This document shows positions 9,347 to 19,567 of a stretch of 64,000 nucleotides of DNA, in pieces (position 1 is the stretch's first letter; each line of letters opens with the position of its first letter). A program made the translations under genes and the position numbers. Location of the stretch: NCBI GenBank assembly GCA_025331125.1, contig JAOALB010000053.1, positions 186,001 to 250,000 of the forward strand, written 5' to 3'. Source of the DNA: Mycogone perniciosa. Taxonomy: Eukaryota; Ascomycota; Sordariomycetes; Hypocreales; Hypocreaceae. Under the pieces are notes generated by a model, which saw only the letters and a list, made by a program, of their open reading frames with translations, was not told where the DNA came from and searched no databases.

Positions 9347-10442
9347 GGAGGATAGTGTCGAGCAAGGGCAACACTCGTTGACTTTGTTTGGGTAGGTATT
9401 AAGGGCTACCGATGAAGATGAGGGGAGAAAATGCCGCCCGAGAGTGTCAGATCGGATGCTGATATAATGAACGCGTTCATTCACCTCGCGCAAAAGACAT
9501 GAGGACCAGGCTCATGTATCTACTCGTAATTTAATGACATCTAAATCTAAATGGGGTAGACGCTAGTGAATCAGGGGAGGCCACAAATGATCCAAGGATG
9601 GTCAGCTCGGCTTGTCCTTTCGAGTGAATAGATAGATGACTGGCCATTATACTGTAAGCGAGCATCTACGAGGTCGTACCAACATTACGCATGAAACACT
9701 CTTGTTTCTCGGACCGTTCTAGAACTAAGACCAACTATGTAGACTCTTCAGCCCTACAGTCTGGACGAAGGAGCAACATTTCATGTCTAACCAGCCTTTG
9801 ACCTCCCAAGAATATTAGCTCTAGCAACGTCCAATCTCGAAGCGAGCATTTCAATAGCTCAGACTCAGCTCTAAGACCCTAGCTTCTAACGCTAACCAAT
9901 CCCGTACCAAATGCGACACCCTTTACGGACTCTACGTAAGAGTGGCTAGCTCAATAAGGGAATTATGCATCCTTCATTTTGGCATGTGGCCACTATTATT
10001 GATAATTGAATTCTTCGTACTTCGTTCGTGCGGGCGCCATCAAGACTGATTATAGGCTTTCCGCGCCTCTTGACGGCACGATGTCGGTTTAAAATACTCA
10101 ATCGAGTTGATGTGTATCTAAAATAAGGATGATGGGGAAGTCAATATGCCTAGGGGAAATTGAAGATGTGGTATATGTATGTGGACATGGGAGATGTATA
10201 CGAGATGTTGCCTATCTCGTGACGACGAGGCGATATATATATACTCGTATATATAAATATCCGCCATTACGCCCGTTAGAGGCATTGCTGAGCCTTCAAC
10301 CGGATGCTAGGAGCTGATAAAGCAGATCACATCGAGTCTATGAGATCATGATGCGGGAGTTGCGCATATGTCTTTTTTGGGTAAAGTTTTTTTTTCTATC
10401 TCAGTTTAATGATACACATCTAAATATTCATACATACCCCCA
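9347..10442. other. Intergenic: promoter of DUF2235 gene and IBA57 3' end
   Basis: About 1.1 kb upstream of a minus-strand gene. An AT-rich stretch with TATATATATA lies near 10232-10260. Short frames show no known domain. No gene supported. Confidence 0.4.
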
Positions 10443-11612
10443 TCAACGTTGTTGCTCGTTCAAGCTACGACTCAGCCAGTCCGGAACAAACGCCTTGATC
10501 TTGACGCTACTCTTATTATCCTCCTCACCCCACTCCAGCTCAAACTCGTTGCCTGGCTTGAACGTCGCCGCGGCCTGCTCCCCCGGCAGAACCACGTCCG
10601 TCATGATCTCCAGGCGACAGAGTCCCAGTCCGATGTTGCCCACACCCTTAAGCCACTTGCCGGCGCTGCGTCCGCGCTTGCCGGACCGGCCGATGCTCGT
10701 CTCGACGGGGATCATGTCCGATGTGATGGCCTCTGGGAAGCCACTCTCGGGCTCGTAGATGAGGCTCTGTGGCGGGGCCTTGTCTTTCTCGTAGACCACG
10801 CAGGGGAGAATGCGCTTGCGAACGACGCCGCGATGTTTGGTGCGAATGGTGAGCTCCTGGCCGACGTAGCAGCCCTTGTGGAAGTCGATTCCGTTCATGA
10901 ACTCCATGTTGCTTTCGAGAGGCAGAGCCTGCTCCTTTAGTATCTCATCTTGACCCTCCGCAATGCCATGTAGATATCGGCGAATAGTGTAGGCATCTTC
11001 GGTGCTTCGATCGAGGTCGAGGTCAGGTGTCTTCTGGGTTCCTAACTGTAGGATCCGGTAGCCAAATCCGGGCACTCGGGGGTCTTTGAGGACAATTCTA
11101 GATTCGTTTGCTGTGACGTTGAGTTGCGCACCGGGAGAGTCATCCCAAGCTTGCCAAACGGTGGCCTCGTCTGGGGTCAAGGTCCGGACAGCCACCTTGG
11201 CCCGAAGCTTGTATCGCTTGATGTACTTTGCCAAAGCGTTCAGCTGGGAGGCATCTGCTTCAATTAAGAAGCCGTCTCCTTCAATGGGAACGCCGGCGCC
11301 ATTCCGGAACGGATAGACGAATACATCGTGAACCACCCTCCCTGTCGCATTCAGAAAGCCCGTATAGAACCCGTCCGTCCGCGGCTGTCCCTTGTCTGAC
11401 ACCACACTCGCGGTCACAATGCCCTGCAAGAACTTGGCCGCATCGGGTCCGGCAACTGAGAGCAGCTGCCTCGAGGGCAGGGCGGCAAGGCCAGACGGCG
11501 GGGGCTTCGGGGGTGCTGCGGTCGAGCTGGCGAATCGACGGCGCTGCAACAGTAATCTGCAGCTTCGACACACGGGGTCAGGGAGCAGAGCGCGCTTCGG
11601 GAAATTTCGCAT
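10443..11612 (-). CDS. iba57: Mitochondrial iron-sulfur cluster assembly factor IBA57/CAF17
   Basis: Single exon, 389 residues. IBA57 acts in the mitochondrial matrix with ISA1/ISA2 to build [4Fe-4S] clusters for aconitase, lipoate synthase and other proteins. The tetrahydrofolate-binding GcvT-like fold is shown by KFLQGIVTASV near the N-terminus and the family signature KGCYVGQE (residues 246-253, Cys248), followed by LTIRTKHRGVVRKR. The N-terminus is basic and has RRRFASS, a typical matrix-targeting presequence with a cleavage-like site. The ATG at 11612 is the only one ahead of that presequence. It is divergent from the permease gene. Confidence 0.94.
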   Translation of the reverse strand: MRNFPKRALLPDPVCRSCRLLLQRRRFASSTAAPPKPPPSGLAALPSRQLLSVAGPDAAKFLQGIVTASVVSDKGQPRTDGFYTGFLNATGRVVHDVFVYPFRNGAGVPIEGDGFLIEADASQLNALAKYIKRYKLRAKVAVRTLTPDEATVWQAWDDSPGAQLNVTANESRIVLKDPRVPGFGYRILQLGTQKTPDLDLDRSTEDAYTIRRYLHGIAEGQDEILKEQALPLESNMEFMNGIDFHKGCYVGQELTIRTKHRGVVRKRILPCVVYEKDKAPPQSLIYEPESGFPEAITSDMIPVETSIGRSGKRGRSAGKWLKGVGNIGLGLCRLEIMTDVVLPGEQAAATFKPGNEFELEWGEEDNKSSVKIKAFVPDWLSRSLNEQQR

Positions 11613-12794
11613 TGTCGGATCCTATCTGGTGTAGAGCCTCCTCCGCAAATAGACCAGTCAGTATAAGCTCGATTCAGAACCAGCGTGGCACGAAAAACAT
11701 TCGATTTGATGGCCCCCCGGATCCTTCGTTTTGGTCGTGGAGAAAGCTGTGGCATGCTTGGATGTTTCCCCACGTGGAAATATTCGGAGAGAGTGGGGCA
11801 GATAATGAAGGCGGTTCGTGCGCCTTTTGCTGTGGGGAATTGGGCAATAGGTACTCCGTACTCCGTAGATTACTAAGCTCTACTAAGGTACGGAGGACGA
11901 AGTACGGGCTATTACTAGCAGTGCTATTACTAATACGGAGTACTTCGTACTTCGTCCTTCATACATGGATACGCGGCAGATACTCAGCCAAGCCCAAAAC
12001 CCGAGCCCGAGCCGACGGGATCTGCGGAGCACCTACGGGTGATTTAATGCTTCGTGATTCCTCAAGTTTCAACTTCTGCAAGATACGGCTGCATGTTGTA
12101 TCTTCATGATATCTTGACACTCGGAACTCGAGTCTTGCAAATTCATATGCTCTCCGTACTTCATACTGATACGGAATGGCGAATCGCAGGGGACTCGTCC
12201 GCGCTTCCTGGTCTTCCAAAGAAACCAAGTGGACGACTAGTCACTGACGCATCTTCGATACTTACCTAACTTGCCAATAACTCCGTATTCCTGCACGGAT
12301 TGACGGAGATGTCTAACCCAATATCGGTACCTCGTATGGAGTAATTGTGGCCCTTGAGGTTTCTATCGCGGATGTGATTGTCACGATGCATTTACGGGGG
12401 TGGGACAACATTGGAATGGCGGAGCGACTCCGTGCGTTCCATGGAACCGTTTGGGGCCATGACGTTTCATCGTCTTATCGAAATGGCGCGCTTCCGGGGA
12501 TCGCCCCCAGTCAAAGACCAGCCGTTTTCGGGGTTACCGACTATCTTTCGTCTGTTAGCATTGTGGGATCAGTCTTCATTGGACTCCTCCGTATTCCTAC
12601 CCCATAGATAGTCCATAGGAGTCAGGGAAGTTATCAGCAACTAACGGCAATCGGGAGCGACCGATGCCGCCTTGAATAAGCAAGATCGTCGCTCTGCCTG
12701 GGTCGCCTTTTATGTAAATAAAGATGCTTAACTCGGCCTCTGTCCGCCGTCTCTCCTCTTTATCCATTGTCCTAATTGTCCCCGAAAGTCAAGA
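11613..12794. promoter_or_regulatory. Divergent intergenic region IBA57 / permease, repeat-rich
   Basis: 1.18 kb without a supported gene. Region 11840-12190 carries clustered ACGGAGTAC and TACTTCGTAC units (listed separately). The 320 bp before the permease ATG hold three GATA-factor sites (HGATAR): CTTATCG 12474-12480, AGATAG 12606-12611 and TTATCA 12631-12636. That spacing is common for permeases controlled by nitrogen-regulating AreA-type GATA factors; regulation is inferred. Confidence 0.45.
11851..11943. repeat. MITE-like unit with 10-bp perfect inverted ends
   Basis: GTACTCCGTA (11851-11860) and its exact reverse complement TACGGAGTAC (11934-11943) bound 93 bp that contain a further TACGGA and GAAGTACGG. 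It is followed directly by TTCGTACTTCGT. No target-site duplication is obvious, so it may be a decayed miniature element or a chance arrangement of the local short repeat. Confidence 0.4.
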
Positions 12795-14534
12795 ATGGAG
12801 GAGTCTGGTAAAGATCTGAAACATGGCGGCGATCACGATGCCTCTGCGCTCGCACAATTGGGTGTTAAACAAGAGCTCAAGCGGAACTTCTCCCTGATTT
12901 CTATGCTGGGCCTTGCTTTTGCTATCCTCAACACCTGGACTGCTCTCGCGGCCTCCATCACACTCGCTCTCCCCTCTGGAGGCGCTAGCTCCGTCATCTG
13001 GGGTCTCATGGTTGCTGGCATCTGCAATCTGTGTCAAGCCGCCTCGCTCGCCGAATTCCTTGCCGCATATCCCACTGCTGGTGGCCAGTATCACTGGGCG
13101 GCCATTGTCTCATGGAAACGCTGGAGCCGTGGCATCAGCTACGTGACAGGATGGATCAATATGTCCGGCTGGGTTGCCTTGAGTGCCACGGGTGGCCTCC
13201 TAGGCAGTAACTTCATCATGAACATCATTTCCCTCCTTCACCCGACCTTCGAGCCTCAACCTTGGCATCAGTTCCTGATTTACATCGCCTTCGCCCTCAT
13301 GGCCTTGGTGGTTAACGCATTCCTCACTCGACTCCTCCCCCTTTTCACCAAGGCCGCCTTTTTCTGGTCCGTTGCCGGGTTCGTCATTATTAGTATCACA
13401 GTTCTGGCGTGCGCGTCTCCGAATTACCAAAGTGGCCAGTTTGTCTATGGTAACTTTATCAATGAGGTCGGCTGGCCCGATGGTCTGACTTGGCTCCTTG
13501 GACTTTTGCAGGGCGCATTTGCATTAACAGGTATGTGAACCCCCTGAGCGGATGTTGTATAAGACACATTTTGTTTGATGCTTACCAAACCCCCAACAGG
13601 CTTCGATGCGACAGCCCACATGATTGAAGAGATCCCCGAACCGCATATCGAGGGGCCCCGTATTATGCTTTACTGCATCGGAATCGGCATGTTCACCGGC
13701 TTCATCTTCCTTACCGCGCTGTTGTTCTGCGTGAAGAATGTCGACGACGTCATCAGTGCCCCCTGGGGCCCCTTGCTTGAGATCTTCATGGAAGCGACTG
13801 GGAGCCAAGCTGGCAGCATATGTTTGCTCATGTTCCCTCTTGTCTGCATGCTCTTCACCACCGTCTCTCTGGTATGCACGAGCACTAGAATGAGCTACGC
13901 TTTTGCTCGTGACGGTGGAATGCCTTTCAGCCGCGTGTTTGCCAAGGTACACCCTACGCTTGACGTGCCCATTAACGCACTGCTCTGGACCACGGCCTGG
14001 GTGATTGTGTTTGGGTGCATTTTCTTAGGCTCGACTAGCACGTTCAATGCAATTACTTCTGCATCAGTTGTGGCTCTCGGCGTGACATATGCTATCCCGC
14101 CCGCCATCATCGTCATCAGGGGTCGAAAGATGCTCCCCGCGAATCGCTCATTCAAGATCCCCGAGCCATTTGGATGGATTCTGAATATTGTGAGTCTTGT
14201 TCTCTTGAATAAAGTGAGATGTATACATATGCTAATCCGGAAACTGTAGGTTGGCATCCTATGGGCCATCTTGACGACTGTCTTGTTTGTGTTCCCACCG
14301 GAGATTCCTGTCACACCAGCCAATATGAATTATTGCATTGTCGCATTCGGCGTCATTATCGTCATCGCTGGAGGAACCTGGATTTTTGATGGACGGAAGA
14401 ATTATCATGGCCCGGTTATCGAGCTCCAGTGTATGGTAGCTGACACTGTCGAGGGCATGGATCCGTCACCACATGGGGAGAAATTGGGTGGACAGTCAGA
14501 GGATGAAGTGGCCGAAAAGGCTAAGAGTTCATGA
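12795..14534 (+). CDS. Amino acid/polyamine/choline-type permease (APC superfamily, GABA/choline permease group)
   Basis: Exons 12795-13530, 13600-14189 and 14250-14534 give 536 residues. The plasma-membrane transporter has about 12 hydrophobic segments. Family signs are NFSLISMLGLAFAILNTW in the first span, the AGGQYHW motif after LAEFLAAYPT (residues about 90-100), ISYVTGWINMSGW, and GFDATAHMIEE at the exon 1/2 junction, a hallmark of the fungal GABA/choline/amino-acid permeases (Uga4/Hnm1 group). PFSRVFAKVHPTLDVP follows in the cytosolic loop. Charged N- and C-termini would face the cytosol. Substrate cannot be read from the sequence; GABA, choline and other amines are candidates. GATA sites upstream suggest nitrogen control. 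Confidence 0.9.
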
Positions 14535-15210
14535 TTTTAGGATAATAGATGAGTATTCAACATTAAAATAATCAGGGTAAAATATATCTGAAGTTCGGGA
14601 ACATATAAAAAAAGAATTCACTCAAGTATTAATGGTCACTATGCAAATAAGAACTACTTGGCCTCGCCTTGTAGTACCACTCTCACCCACAGCTAATACC
14701 AAAGCGATTCATTTTCATAAAAATGGAAGGAAGCGTAACTATAACCAATCTCATCTCATTTATGACGAATAATACGTACTTGATATTACACCATCAATAC
14801 GACGCTCTGGCAAATCTCCTCCCCGCTTTCAGCTTTGCAACCCCTGTCTGGTCAGCAACCTACCTACATGCAGCTTCGAGATGACTGCTCAGGCGAACGA
14901 GTTCATGTATGCTATCATATGCATCCATAAGTAGTTGGAGAGATCAACACAACCATCGCCTTACAATCACTGGCTCTACACCCACATAGGTGGTGTTGTA
15001 TTCATCAAACCCTCCCCGCACTGCTCAAGGCTTGGCTGATTCATATCGGCTGCTGCGTGTATGTTCAACTTCGACATCCACCTAACGGATCCCATCATAG
15101 ATGGACAAACCCCGCAGCGGGGATCAGGGTGATACCATCCAGACCTTATGTAGAGATAAAAGCGTTAGTGTGCAGAGCATCCGCGCAGTCGAGTATCAAA
15201 TCAGTAGTCC
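14535..15210. other. Intergenic between permease and C2H2 gene
   Basis: 676 bp, AT-rich just after the permease stop (probable 3' untranslated region). No supported gene. A short frame at 15061 (MFNFDIHLTDP..) ends at TGA and could be an upstream exon or uORF of the next gene, but no splice joins it in frame. Confidence 0.4.
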
Positions 15211-15791
15211 ATGGATGTCCTCGAGATCATGGATACCCCATATATTCACCTCACGGCGGCTATCAATCCACGGAAAACCATGCCAGATAACGGACCGAAT
15301 CTCGGAGATGAACTCTTCAACCAATACTACACGAGTATGGATGGAATCTACGCATCTTGACCAGAATCAAGCTAACGCTAGTTTCAGCGCCGCATGTTAT
15401 GCGTTGGAGATCATCAACTCAGAAGCAGGTTCAATGCAATGTGTGTTGGATATGGCTTGCAAGGCGTGACGTCCTCTTGAGACATAAACGTGTTATGCAC
15501 AGTGGTGAAAAACGGCCTCAGTACCAATGCTCCCATTGCTTTAGGATCTTTGCCAGGAATGATAATCTCAAAAGGCATCTGAGCATAGTCCATCCTACAG
15601 AGGCAATGGATCAAGCAATCTCATTCTCTTGTTTGCCTCAACATGCCCTCACTCTGCCTGCGGCAACAGAGCTCAATTTTGGACTGGGTAACTCGACGTT
15701 CGATGTGCAAATGCAGCCAACCTTCGGACTTGGTTACTTTGAAGAGACGCCCGGTAATGAGGTCCAGGGGCTTTTTACAACCCTGTCGTGA
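15211..15791 (+). CDS. Small C2H2 zinc-finger protein
   Basis: Proposed exons 15211-15334 and 15388-15791, intron GTATGG..GCTAAC..TTTCAG, giving 175 residues. Two C2H2 fingers are visible: C-x2-C..H-x4-H in CNVCWIWLARRDVLLRHKRVMH and CSHCFRIFARNDNLKRHLSIVH, the second of the KxFxRxDxLxRH type common in fungal regulators. The tail (LNFGLGNSTFDVQMQPTFGLGYF) is low in charge and could be an activation segment. The start is uncertain: ATG 15211 follows a TAG in frame; a longer N-terminus through another exon is possible. Probably a nuclear DNA-binding protein; target unknown. Confidence 0.6.
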
Positions 15792-16378
15792 GCGTGTGAA
15801 CTATCTGCACCGGGATTTGAAAAATCGTCAGTACGAAGATTTCGCTGTGTTGGGGATGAGGCAATCTTGATCAAGTATAACGAAACGTCGTCATTTTATA
15901 TTAATCACTCAATTATGGCTTCTTTTTAGCGAACTAGTGGAAGACTTATACATGCCCATTATGCTAAATTTATACTCTCTCAAACTGAGATACATACTCT
16001 ATAATCCTTATGAAGAGCGTAATTGACGCCTGCATACGATTACGTGTAGTTTGTCTCCTCGCTCCCCCGCTCGATGCAATGCTCCCACCTCACACCTCAC
16101 GCCTCACACCTCACAATCCATTCTATATCTGTGACTCTATTCGCTAGGCTATGGATAATTCAGACAAGACCTGTGGATCTGGAACTGTCTGTGGTCATTG
16201 TTCGGGACAATCCACGTGCAGTTCTACCCAGCCATCACACAATTTATAACTATAAAGAGAGGCTCTGGGCTGCTTTGTTCAACGACTTTTTCTTCTCATC
16301 ATCAAGCAACAATCTTCACTTGCAACTTTCCAACCTCACACCTAATATAGCACCAACAACCGAGCGTATATCAACAAC
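15792..16378. other. Intergenic: lectin promoter
   Basis: 587 bp. It contains three tandem near-copies of CACCTCACACCTCACGCCTC near 16086-16114 (TCACACCTCA units), an E-box-like CCACGTGC near 16212 and the TATA box listed next. No gene seen. Confidence 0.45.
16251..16257 (+). promoter_or_regulatory. TATA box of the lectin gene
   Basis: TATAAAG, preceded by TTTATAAC, 128 bp before the lectin ATG, and followed by a CT-rich, A-rich leader (CTTCTCATCATCAAGCAAC). The layout is typical of strongly expressed fungal genes. Inferred from sequence only. Confidence 0.5.
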
Positions 16379-17432
16379 ATGTCTGCCCACGTCAGCATCC
16401 AGTCTGATACCGCCATCGCCGCCACGGCCACCTCTGACTGGTCGGGTCGAGTGTACTTCCAAGACACTCAGGGCGGCATCCATGAAGCTGCTCACAACAA
16501 AGGAACTTGGACTAGAAGCAGCGCTGCTTTGTTCCGTGCCAAACTCTCCACCCCTCTGGCTGTTGTTAGCTGGAATGAGGGCCAGGAGGTAAGCTATTTG
16601 CCATCACATAATGATTAAATAGCCTACTAATATAGATATACAGATCCGTATCTACTCTGTTTCTGAGGATGAACACCTTCAAGAGTGGGTCAGCACCAAT
16701 GGAGGACGCTGGGTCCCCGGCTACTTGACCAACCTGAAGGTTCGGGTTCTGCCCAACACTTCCATCGCTGCCATCCAGTGGAATGGACCGAACATTCGTG
16801 TTTACGCCCAAGGCAAGAAAAAAAATCCAATATTATGTAGAAGCGAGTTCTAACACAGCAATAGAAGCTGGTGCCAATGCTATCCAGGAGTATGTCGTTG
16901 GCAACCCCTGGACTAAGGGAGCGACTCTTCCTGTCGCTTTTCAAGGATCTAGCCTTGCGGGAGCTGGCTGGATTGACGATAAGGGACCTCACCTTCGCGT
17001 TTACTATCTGTCTCCAGACCTTGAGCTTAAGGAGCACGCCTATGATGGCAAGTGGTATGAGGGTAAGTTGGAGACTGGTTCATCACTCTGGGGTATATCT
17101 TTTAACATTTGGTTACCTTAGGCGGCTTCAAGCCCGGAAAGGCACCCGCACATACCTCACTCACTGCCATTGGATGGTTCCAGTCCGGACCTCAACTCCG
17201 TGTGTACTGGCAGGATTCTCACGGAGCTTTGGCGGGTCTCCAGTGGACTCAGGGGTGGTCGCCCATCAGAACTGTTAAGCGCGTCCCGGAGGGTACATCT
17301 CTGGCTTCCCTTGAGTGGAACACTGGCACCAACATCAGGGTTTACTACCAGTCTGACGACGGCTCCATTGTGGAGGCATGTGATGACGGCGGCCCGTGGT
17401 TCGACGGTGCAGTTGTCGCACCCAGGTCCTAG
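16379..17432 (+). CDS. Fucose-specific lectin, AAL/FleA/AOL family
   Basis: Exons 16379-16588, 16644-16812, 16865-17062 and 17122-17432 give 295 residues, slightly under the 310-315 usual for this family. The fold is a six-bladed beta-propeller; blades repeat the pattern W-x-G-x-x-I-R-V-Y plus an E/Q and W that contact fucose. Repeats visible include GRVYFQD, IRIYSVSEDEHLQEW, NIRVYAQ..IQEYVV, HLRVYYLSPDLELKEH, QLRVYWQDSHGALAG and NIRVYYQSDDGSIVEA. There is no signal peptide (MSAHVSIQSD), as in the homologues. The third exon is reached through a GC-AG intron (16813-16864). In Aspergillus, such lectins sit on conidia and bind fucosylated glycans; the role here is inferred. Confidence 0.9.
16813..16864 (+). 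other. GC-AG intron in the lectin gene
   Basis: Donor GCAAGA after CAAG, branch TCTAAC at about 16849-16854, acceptor AATAG. A second acceptor CACAG ends at 16858, only 6 nt upstream and in the same frame, but it is very close to the branch point. Without removal, a TAG in frame ends the protein early. Confidence 0.65.
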
Positions 17433-18098
17433 TTTGGCATAGGGATGCGGTTTCGAGGTATCATGTATAGGTATTCATTTTAACATGGTACATGCTGAGA
17501 AGGCTATGACGGTATTTGCCGGTCTTGTGGAAATGTCTGGAGCTCTACTTTTGCTGGATTTGTGATCTGACAGGTAGCTCATCACTGGACGAAACAGTGG
17601 TACTGCCTGTACATCCGCGTGGAAAACAAGAAATACATTTTAGTGCTCTGGGTATATACTTGTTTATCAGTTCCGGCCTACAAATAATATCGCACGTTAT
17701 CATAGTGAGCTTCCATCGACTCAACCCACATCGACAGTTGGTATAGGCTCTGTTCTGAAGATCATTGCCTCCACAAAGAGAGCTAGGAAAATATAAGGGA
17801 TGAAGAGATTTAACCATCCTTATGTCTTGTGCCAAGGGCGGGTGAATGCAGCACGACGACATGCAGGAGAGCAAACGCCAAATCACATCTGATTCGCCAC
17901 CCAAGCATGAAAGAAATGTCGTCGGCCTCCCGCATACCATCGGAGCATAATATACCCGGTTTAGAAGTTAATTGCGAAGCTGGCAGCTTGGAGCTCCAAC
18001 TCTCCCCGGTTCGATTTCGTATCTGAACACTACATACACAATCTGACCTTTTCTTCCTCTCAACTCTATATCCGAGAAAGAAACCACACAGAAATTGC
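17433..18098. other. Intergenic between lectin and first trefoil-like gene
   Basis: 666 bp. The first part is probably lectin 3' untranslated sequence; the last 150 bp before 18099 are CT-rich (CTTTTCTTCCTCTCAACTC), typical of a fungal leader. Frames within show no domain. Confidence 0.4.
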
Positions 18099-18758
18099 AT
18101 GGCAACTGCAAGGTCAACGATGGGGAATGGATCTCGGGAGCGGAAGAATAGATCCTGGGAACGGAAGAGTGGAACTTGGTATCAAAATAATGAATCTTGG
18201 GATTTGGATTGCGATTCCACAATGTCCGCAACCGATACGACATCTGATGCACGCCCAACACCAACGCACAGCACAACATCCGAAGAAACCGTAACAGGCG
18301 AGGATAAGCCTTACATGAAGACCCACGAACGTATTGAGCATCATCCCCAGGTCGGTAAATCGTTCATCATCAGCTCGCGAGACCATCCCAAGAAGGTCAT
18401 CACTCTTGTGAACGGAGTACTCCAAATCTGCGACGACCTTCAATCAGGTGGCGGCTACCTTTGGCACTGTGTTCAGAAGGACGGCTGGTATGGCTTTCGG
18501 AACACGGCATCCGGAACTTATATCGGTCACAATAATAAGGGTCAGCTTATCGCCAAAGCTTCGTGTCACCTCGCATACGAACATTTCGTGACAGAGAGGC
18601 ATCAAGACGGGGGCCATTTGCTCTCGACGAGGCATGTTTATGTGTTTAAGGGAGACGACTTGTGGCAGATTGCAATTGGCGAGGATGGCAAGACGCTGGT
18701 TGAGACGAAGGAGGGAGGGACTCCGTGGGAGTTTAACGTTATTGAGCCCCCTCCATGA
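18099..18758 (+). CDS. Small protein, predicted fascin-like beta-trefoil fold (paralog A)
   Basis: Single exon, 219 residues, no signal peptide or membrane span. After a polar N-terminal extension comes a domain with GGGYLWHCVQKDGWYGFRN, ASGTYIGHNNKGQL, YEHFVTERHQDGGHLL and a closing TPWEFNVI. The GFRN..SGxYLGH..G pattern recurs in fascin-like and other beta-trefoil proteins, which is my reason for the fold call (inference). The gene at 18989-19567 on the other strand is a clear paralog; both also share PTPTHST in the N-terminal part. The ATG at 18099 is the first; 18120 is an alternative, since the first 50 residues do not align. Function unknown. Confidence 0.7.
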   Translation: MATARSTMGNGSRERKNRSWERKSGTWYQNNESWDLDCDSTMSATDTTSDARPTPTHSTTSEETVTGEDKPYMKTHERIEHHPQVGKSFIISSRDHPKKVITLVNGVLQICDDLQSGGGYLWHCVQKDGWYGFRNTASGTYIGHNNKGQLIAKASCHLAYEHFVTERHQDGGHLLSTRHVYVFKGDDLWQIAIGEDGKTLVETKEGGTPWEFNVIEPPP

Positions 18759-18988
18759 ACGAGTCGGTTGGATCAGGGGTATCACCAAGGGCAGATACAG
18801 TGTATACTAGGGTGAAATATCGGCCACAGGACGCAGTTTGTCGGTGTGGTTTTACTCATGTTGGTCGTTTTTGCCCCGATCCTACGATTGTGGAACTATG
18901 GACTCACGATATTCAATGAACTATTTTAGTGCCAAGTTGAACTCTCCTCAGTGTCGATGCATCGTCCCATAATCGATGGCTTTCGTCT

Positions 18989-19567
18989 TCATAAAGAATG
19001 ATGGTGCAAGGGATGGGGTGCAGAAGCAGCAACCTTGACGAATTCCCATGCCACTCCCCCGTCATTACTCTCAACGAGCTTCTTTCCCTCGTCCCCTATC
19101 GTCATCTCCTTCATTACCAAATCATGCCTCATCAACAGCACATAGCCACCGTTCTCACGTCTGTCCGCCACAAAATACTCATGAGCTCGATGATGGGGTG
19201 CCATCGCTATGAATTTCCCCTGGTTATCATGACCAAGGTATTTTCCAGAAACAGTGTTGCAGAAGCCGTAAAAGCCGTCTGTTTTGATGCAGCGCCAGAG
19301 CCAGCCACCTCCCACTCTTGGCTTGTCTATCACCTTCAGGTGCCCATTCTCGACCGCAATAATTCTATGCGGTTCTTCTCGGGATCGGATCATGAAAGTT
19401 TTATTTGGCATCGGGTGGTATTCGATATGATTTGAGGTTCTATGGGATGAGACATCTTGCTCTGTCGCCAGGGTTGCTTCAGAAATGGTAGAGTGCGTGG
19501 GTGTTGGGCACATGTCGGATTCCGAAATTGTAACAGACAAATCAGCGACCCAGCGTTCGCTATTCAT
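18989..19567 (-). CDS. Small protein, predicted fascin-like beta-trefoil fold (paralog B)
   Basis: Single exon, 192 residues. It aligns with paralog A along the core: GGGWLWRCIKTDGFYGFCN, VSGKYLGHDNQGKF, HEYFVADRRENGGYVLL, and VAWEFVKV at the end. It has a Cys where A has Arg (GFCN/GFRN), and ends in a His-rich tail (HPLHHHSL). It is tail-to-tail with A, 230 bp apart, which points to an inverted duplication. No signal peptide; probably intracellular or released without the classical route. Function unknown. Confidence 0.7.
   Translation of the reverse strand: MNSERWVADLSVTISESDMCPTPTHSTISEATLATEQDVSSHRTSNHIEYHPMPNKTFMIRSREEPHRIIAVENGHLKVIDKPRVGGGWLWRCIKTDGFYGFCNTVSGKYLGHDNQGKFIAMAPHHRAHEYFVADRRENGGYVLLMRHDLVMKEMTIGDEGKKLVESNDGGVAWEFVKVAASAPHPLHHHSL

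Noticed and set aside
18008..18020. GGTTCGATTTC resembling a tRNA B box
   Set aside because: No matching A box, acceptor stem or anticodon arm at the right distances.
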